Positions 22,364 to 26,561 of a stretch of DNA of 26,561 nucleotides are shown in pieces. Each line of letters begins with the position of its first letter. Position 1 is the first letter of the stretch. A program made the position numbers and the translations under genes. The stretch covers positions 873,641 through 900,201 of the forward strand of contig NW_019091441.1 of assembly GCF_001949145.1 (NCBI RefSeq), in the 5' to 3' direction. Below the pieces are notes generated by a model. That model was not told the origin of the DNA, searched no databases, and saw only the letters and a program-made list of their open reading frames with translations. This stretch comes from Acanthaster planci. Lineage: Eukaryota; Echinodermata; Asteroidea; Valvatida; Acanthasteridae.

Positions 22364-22472
22364 CATTTTACCGAGCCGAATACAAAGCTTTCCTGGCAAT
22401 GCCCACCTTTGTTCTTCCTGACGTTAATAGAAGGGAGCCAACCCACGCTTTTGTATTCGGCTCGGTAAAATG
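22364..22472. repeat. Near-perfect 25-bp inverted repeat (hairpin arms)
   Basis: The left arm 22364-22388 and right arm 22447-22472 are reverse complements apart from one extra A in the right arm, around a 58-bp spacer. Both arms contain TTTACCGAGCCGAATACAAA. The spacer shows no further pairing that I can see. It may be a small foldback element or a cruciform-forming site. Confidence 0.8.
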
Positions 22473-23117
22473 GTCGCAGTTTGGCTTCTTTTTCATACAA
22501 AGGCGCTATAGGATATTTGACACATGTATTATCAAAAACAACCCCCAGCCATGGAAGGTGCCGCAACAGCTGTGCCAATAGCAAGGTTTTGTTGGTTATT
22601 TATTAATTCTTTCTTTCTGAATTAAAAAAGTATTGTAAAATAGACGCATAAAAATAGACTAAAGAAAAAGGCTGTCCTCGATTGCCTATAATATTCGACA
22701 TTCACGTTTGTCTACGCAGGTTGTTTTTGGTTTGTTTTTTATTTAAGGATATTCACTCACATTTGCAAAGGGTTTATAGGTTGAATTATTGCCGTTGGGT
22801 TTTACGTTTGCTGAGTGAATTTTTGAGTTTCAGATTATTGCTTGACAGTCCAGATTCAAAACCTTAGCAAGGCGTCTGTGGGCTTTCATTTCCTTTGATT
22901 CTACACAAGCATGAATGTTTTCAAAGTTGCACGGGCGTTGTGTTTGTTTTCACAGAGTGGCGAATCAGTCCGTAATGACTAGTAACGAAGATATGAGAAA
23001 ATAGGATGAAGTTGCTCAGGTTTTAAATGAGAAACTTTTGCCTATTATTTTTCTGTTGAAACTCAATGATTGACAGACACGTACGTGACAAGATCACACA
23101 CATATAATTTCGAACTT

Positions 23118-23187
23118 TTAACCCTAACAGCCCTGAATCCTCCAATTTTAATATGATTTTGCACACACCCTAGGGAGTTAGGGTTAA
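23118..23187. repeat. Inverted telomere-like 11-mers
   Basis: TTAACCCTAAC (23118-23128) and its exact reverse complement GTTAGGGTTAA (23177-23187) flank a 48-bp spacer. Each arm contains the animal telomere unit TTAGGG once. There is no longer telomeric array. Confidence 0.6.
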
Positions 23188-23766
23188 TGCTTAATTTTGT
23201 GAGTTAGTGCATGCAATTACGAACGTCATCCATCGTCTTGTAAAAATGACTTCACAGTACAGTGGATTCGCATCACTTTGGGAATGGATTCATAACTTTT
23301 TCAAAAATTGCTTGCACTGACTGTTTTTTTTTCTCACTGTGCGGATTCCGCTCCGAGCAGGTACAAAAGAGGGCGTTTTTTGAAATCAACATTTCATCGG
23401 CCGAACGCGAAGCACTGAGGTCTCTTAAGAGCGATGATACCATCGTCATTAAGAGAGCGGACAAGAGAGCTAGCACTGTGACTTGGGACCAAGTTATGCC
23501 TGTCTGTTTGTTGGCCACATCGAGGAGCAGATGCTGACCCGGTATCAGTGCTTGCGCGTCGACATCGACGTGCGCGTCCAGATCTGTGCGCGGAAACTTG
23601 GCACAACCGTGCATTACAAACCCACAGATTCCCACAGCTACCTGCAGTACCAATCGTCTCACCCCTTCAAGTGTAAGAACTCCATCCCTTACTCTTAATT
23701 TCTTTGCCTGCGTAGGATTTGCAGTAGCAATGCGGAGTTCTCTGCGCGTGGGAAGGAAAGGCTACA

Positions 23767-24099
23767 TTTCTTTCATCAGCGCCTTTACTCTCCGGCTATC
23801 ACAGACGCTGCCTTCAACGCCGTATCTTCAATCGTATCTGCGAAACGGCTCTGAAATCCACCGGGGCCAAGCAACGTGATCGCGTCCCCCTCGTACTCAC
23901 ATACCACCCTTGAAATTTACATCCCAGTACGTCTTTCTTTCATCAGCGCCTTTACTCTCCGGCTATCACAGACGCTGCCTTCAACGCCGTATCTTCAATC
24001 GTATCTGCGAAACGGCTCTGAAATCCACCGGGGCCAAGCAACGTGATCGCGTCCCCCTCGTACTCACATACCACCCTTGAAATTTACATCCCAGTACGT
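23767..24099 (+). repeat. Exact 166-bp tandem duplication inside the Penelope remnant
   Basis: Positions 23767-23932 and 23934-24099 are identical by eye, with period 167 and one extra base between copies. The unit covers the RLYSPAITDAAF to LVLTYHP part of the element. Identity in otherwise decayed sequence implies a very recent duplication or an assembly error. Confidence 0.9.
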
Positions 24100-24384
24100 A
24101 ATGTTCTTCTCAGACATTTTCGTACACTCGGAAATGATGCGGCCACAGCTTCCATTAATTCGCCGAACCCCCGATTTGCGCGTTTAGGCGCGATCGTTCT
24201 GTCGGAGACATGGTTGTACGTTCTCGGTTGGATTCCGTCTCGCCGTCAAAAGCAGGCAGCAATTCCCCTTGTCAGCGCCCCAGATGTAACACCTGCCCCT
24301 ACATAGTTAACAGCCCGTCGGTCGTCGGCCCCCGCGGTAGCTACAGAAGACGCGGGGATCATACATGCATTAATTACTAGTAAT

Positions 24385-24684
24385 GTGGTTAATTGCATTA
24401 CATGTCGTCGCTGTGGTAAACTGTACATCGGAGAGACCAAGCGTCGCCTTGGTGACCGCTTCGCGGAACACTTGCGCAGTGTGCGCCAACAAACACCTAG
24501 TCTCACTGTTGCGCAGCACTTTTGCGCGTCGCCACATTCCCTCGGTGACGTAAGCGTCTCCATCCTGTGGAAAGCATCATCCGATGTCCAGCGTAAGGAA
24601 CTGGAGCAGCGAGCCATTTTCGAACTTGGAACGCTGCATCCAGAGGGAATGAACGTGGATTTTTCCACGTTCATTCAGAACTGA
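24385..24684 (+). pseudogene. GIY-YIG endonuclease domain of the Penelope remnant, open frame
   Basis: About 100 codons are open from upstream of 24385 to TGA at 24682-24684. The frame contains CITCRRCGKLYIGETKRR (the Cys pair before the domain and the LYIGET form of the YIG motif), then RLGDRFAEHLRSV with the catalytic arginine region, AQHF, and the family-typical C-terminal FELGTLHPEGMN. It has no ATG of its own and follows broken frames, so expression as a protein is unlikely unless it is spliced to another exon. Confidence 0.85.
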
Positions 24685-24695
24685 ATCTGCCTGCC

Positions 24696-24721
24696 CTGAA
24701 GAAGGTACTCAGTTACCGAAA
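24696..24721 (+). ncRNA. Degenerate hammerhead-ribozyme-like core after the Penelope ORF
   Basis: CTGAAGA (24696-24702) fits the CUGANGA core. It is followed by a small stem-loop (GGTA 24703-24706 with TACC 24714-24717) and GAAA (24718-24721), the order found in hammerhead ribozymes of Penelope-like elements. I could not find a convincing stem III with the UH cleavage site or closing stem I strands, so activity is doubtful. Confidence 0.35.
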
Positions 24722-24887
24722 GCTCGGCAATCACATATTTCAGAGCACTGATTTAATATTATATATTCTTTAGGAAAATGATGCTGATAAGTCAGTTGCG
24801 TGCGTATTTCAAAAGCTGCGCGCGTATTCTCTTGCACGTCACGTTCGCATAAATCTGTGTCGCTCGTAAACACACTGACTAAAGTCC

Positions 24888-25242
24888 TAATTTAAATATC
24901 CCAAATATAGGGTGCGTTCGATTAGCTTACACGTGTAAGTCTAACTTACACGAGAGCGTTTAGCCATCACGTGATCCTCGTGCCTGCCCTGGTGTCAGCC
25001 ACTACTACCCCGGCTGGCGAGCGGGTCTCTGAAGCCTGCCCGAGTGTAATGACGTCCCGCATGGACTGTTCGTGCATGGACGTACATGATGGAACGTGGC
25101 GGGGACTTGACCTTTTTCCCAGAATGCCTTGGAGAGTACACTGCAGCGTTCGATTACCCTCATTTCGAGGCCTCCCTTGCGTGTAACACTGGTGTATTCA
25201 GGGAAGCTAATCGAACGCACTCATAGTAGGATATTTAAATTA
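24888..25242. mobile_element. MITE-like non-autonomous DNA transposon with two-part inverted termini
   Basis: The outer arm TAATTTAAATATCC (24888-24901) and the inner arm GTGCGTTCGATTAGCTT (24912-24928) are both perfectly inverted at the right end (25229-25242 and 25204-25220). The gaps between arms are 10 and 8 bp. There is no transposase frame in the ~275-bp interior. If the inner arm is the true terminus, a 3-bp ATA flanks both sides; if the outer arm is, TA does. The superfamily is not settled. A 14-bp palindrome CTTACACGTGTAAG sits just inside the left arm (24926-24939). Confidence 0.75.
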
Positions 25243-25259
25243 TACAAACCAGGGGTTAG

Positions 25260-25334
25260 ATCGCGCAAGGCATGGCGGGAACCAACATATGGCGCGGCAA
25301 GATCGTTCCCATTGGAACGAGGTTGGGACAAACA
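25260..25334 (+). promoter_or_regulatory. Possible CpG-rich promoter with E2F-like and CCAAT motifs
   Basis: The patch holds GGCGGGAA (E2F-like, ~25273), ATATGGCGCGGC and an inverted CCAAT box (ATTGG), just before an ATG in good context (ACAAACAATGAGC). CpG density is visibly higher than in the flanks. No transcript start can be shown. Confidence 0.25.
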
Positions 25335-25361
25335 ATGAGCGAAGCGACGGATGGCAGCGAG
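25335..25361 (+). CDS. Possible first coding exon of an unidentified gene
   Basis: ATG AGC starts a nine-codon segment (MSEATDGSE) ending GAG before a donor-like GTTAGT at 25362. A short acidic first exon behind a CpG-rich patch is common in animal genes. No downstream exon was recognised in the remaining 1.2 kb, so this is speculative. Confidence 0.2.
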
Positions 25362-26561
25362 GTTAGTGTTTGCCCAGACTTTTCACAAACTCTCGGTTTT
25401 ACGAGCAAGACCGGCGGCCTCTGCGATTATATGTCTTTATTTGGTACGCATTCACTGCATAGGTGGGTACGTTTACGAGCGTTTGACGCGGAGCACAGTG
25501 GGTACGTGCAACGAATTTAGTAGTCTGGAAACATTGATCTCTGTCTTCATAATGGAGATCAGTGTCTGGAATGTGCGGTCTTCGCGTGCACGCACTTCGA
25601 ACGCGTGCAAGAACCCGGTTGGGAAACTTAGTACCATCTGTCTTTTTTTCGCCGGTGAGGGTGCACTTCAGCTCAGGGCGGATAAACTCAACTTTTTAGG
25701 CATGCACGCACGTCGTGGTTGCCTTCACAAATCCAGCACCAGCTGTAACTCTGCTCTGGTAAATTTAATGGTTTTTCCAATTGTGTGGACTCTGCTTTTA
25801 TTGCATTGTGAAAGGTTGCCATTTGTACGCTCATCCAGTTAGAGAGGACGACTACCCAAAATTCCGCTAATCATGTAAAGCGCGCTAAGCCTGGTGCAAG
25901 ACATCTTCTTAATTAATGTTACAGGCAAATACAATTAGATAAGGCAGTTACGTCGACACAATACAGCATGCAATTCATACTGAAACGAAATTCACTAAGT
26001 AATCAAATTCATTACATAAAAATACATTACACTGAAAATTGAAAAAAGGACAGTTAGAGAAATTGACAAATCAGAAAGATGCCAAGCAAACGGACAAAAT
26101 TGTGCCGAGCGGACACGGACTGATGAATTGCTGAAGGCAAATTAAGGAACAGGCAACGGAAACTTTTAAATTCAGTTTTATGCTATGTGTATTAAGTAAT
26201 GTGAACAGTACTTATCTCTTTATACAAACACAACGATGAATCTTTACTTTCTTGATATTGTGACGCTCTTGCCTTATAGTTTTATTATAAATCATACCAC
26301 GCATATTAAACAGAGTGTCCACGATTTCTATGTCTATTTGTCAAAATTGGCCGATTTGTTAGTTACTTTTGATCACTTAAAGTGCAGCTCGGGTAATTTG
26401 TCTTGCAAAAATCTATGGGCCACACAGGACGTTTCCAAGTCCATGAATGGTGCTCAAGCGAGGTCGATCTGCAGATCAATGACCCTCAAAAAGTACATTT
26501 TGTCTACGGCTTCGAGCAGTGCCAGGGGTGGCAAATTTACCTTCAAGCATGTCAAGTTTTA
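25362..26561. other. Non-coding or unrecognised right end
   Basis: A 163-codon frame at 25351-25842 has no family motif and biased, repeat-like composition. From 25860 on, the sequence is AT-rich with no supportable feature. It may be the first intron of the putative gene at 25335. Confidence 0.45.

Larger units (their letters stand above)
23380..24721 (+). mobile_element. Penelope-like retroelement remnant (RT core deleted, GIY-YIG end kept)
   Basis: Penelope-like elements encode a reverse transcriptase fused to a GIY-YIG endonuclease. Recognisable pieces lie in element order: N-terminal EREALRSLKSDDTIVIKRADK (23401-23463); an RT block GPSYACLFVGHIEEQ (~23486-23530); the post-catalytic VHYKPTDSHSYLQYQSSHPF to IPYS, then CLRRICSS; RDRVPLVLTYHP; NVLLRHFRTLG; a linker with a CQRPRCNTCPYI zinc-knuckle motif; and the GIY-YIG domain. 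The stretches that would hold the catalytic aspartates, including the YxDD motif, are missing at two junctions (~23483 and ~23555). A CAA-to-TAA nonsense change follows IPYS (23696-23698). Frameshifts occur near 23850, 24100-24158 and 24369-24376 (a duplicated ATTA). The copy cannot make a working polymerase. The 5' end is truncated. Confidence 0.88.

Noticed and set aside
22312-22584. Minus-strand 90-codon frame and plus-strand 60-codon frame sharing FVFGSVK
   Set aside because: The shared peptide comes from the inverted repeat read on both strands, not from homology.
25351-25842. 163-codon plus-strand frame as a gene
   Set aside because: Does not begin with ATG, has no recognisable domain, and overlaps a better donor-like site at 25362.
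1-26561. CRISPR array, prophage, operon or other prokaryotic system
   Set aside because: There are no spacer-repeat arrays, no ribosome-binding-site-led gene runs and clear eukaryotic introns and retroelements.

Overview
The window reads as nuclear DNA of an invertebrate animal. It has intron-split genes with GT-AG junctions, long AT-rich non-coding stretches, a tRNA-derived SINE, a decayed Penelope-like retroelement and a small inverted-repeat DNA transposon. Nothing looks bacterial or viral. I cannot name the species. The mix (NIT-domain guanylate cyclase, Penelope element, tRNA-SINE) suits several marine invertebrate groups such as hemichordates, lancelets, brachiopods, cnidarians and placozoans.

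The centrepiece is one minus-strand gene across roughly 3.9-14.3 kb. I assembled six exons by matching conserved class III cyclase blocks to splice sites: 14273-12963, 7208-7103, 5672-5535, 5116-5018, 4465-4356 and 3978-3898. They join in frame into a 614-residue protein. Its order is a short cytoplasmic N-terminus, TM1, a NIT (nitrate/nitrite-sensing type) ectodomain with six N-glycosylation sequons, TM2, a signalling/coiled-coil helix and a guanylate cyclase domain with all expected catalytic residues. There is no kinase-homology domain. All of the sensor sits in exon 1; the cyclase domain is cut into six pieces. A perfect CRE octamer lies about 180 bp upstream of the start codon, and a poly(A) signal lies about 580 bp past the stop.

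Introns 1 (5.75 kb) and 2 (1.43 kb) carry several repeats: a degenerate ~46-bp tandem repeat (10.76-11.08 kb), clusters of GACTCGAGTC-type palindromes (6.8, 11.8 and 12.5 kb) and a patch of short repeats at 8.1-8.5 kb. A tRNA-derived SINE lies downstream of the gene at 0.93-1.21 kb.

From 14.5 to 23.3 kb I see no supportable gene. That stretch holds microsatellites, a canonical G-quadruplex motif (18.66 kb), a near-perfect 25-bp inverted repeat (22.4 kb) and an inverted telomere-like motif (23.1 kb). At 23.38-24.72 kb is a plus-strand Penelope-like element that has lost its reverse-transcriptase core but keeps an open GIY-YIG endonuclease frame. It contains an exact 166-bp tandem duplication and ends with a hammerhead-ribozyme-like core. 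Directly after it is a ~355-bp MITE-like element with a two-part terminal inverted repeat (24.89-25.24 kb). A CpG-rich patch at 25.27-25.36 kb may be the promoter and first coding exon of another plus-strand gene, but this is weakly supported.
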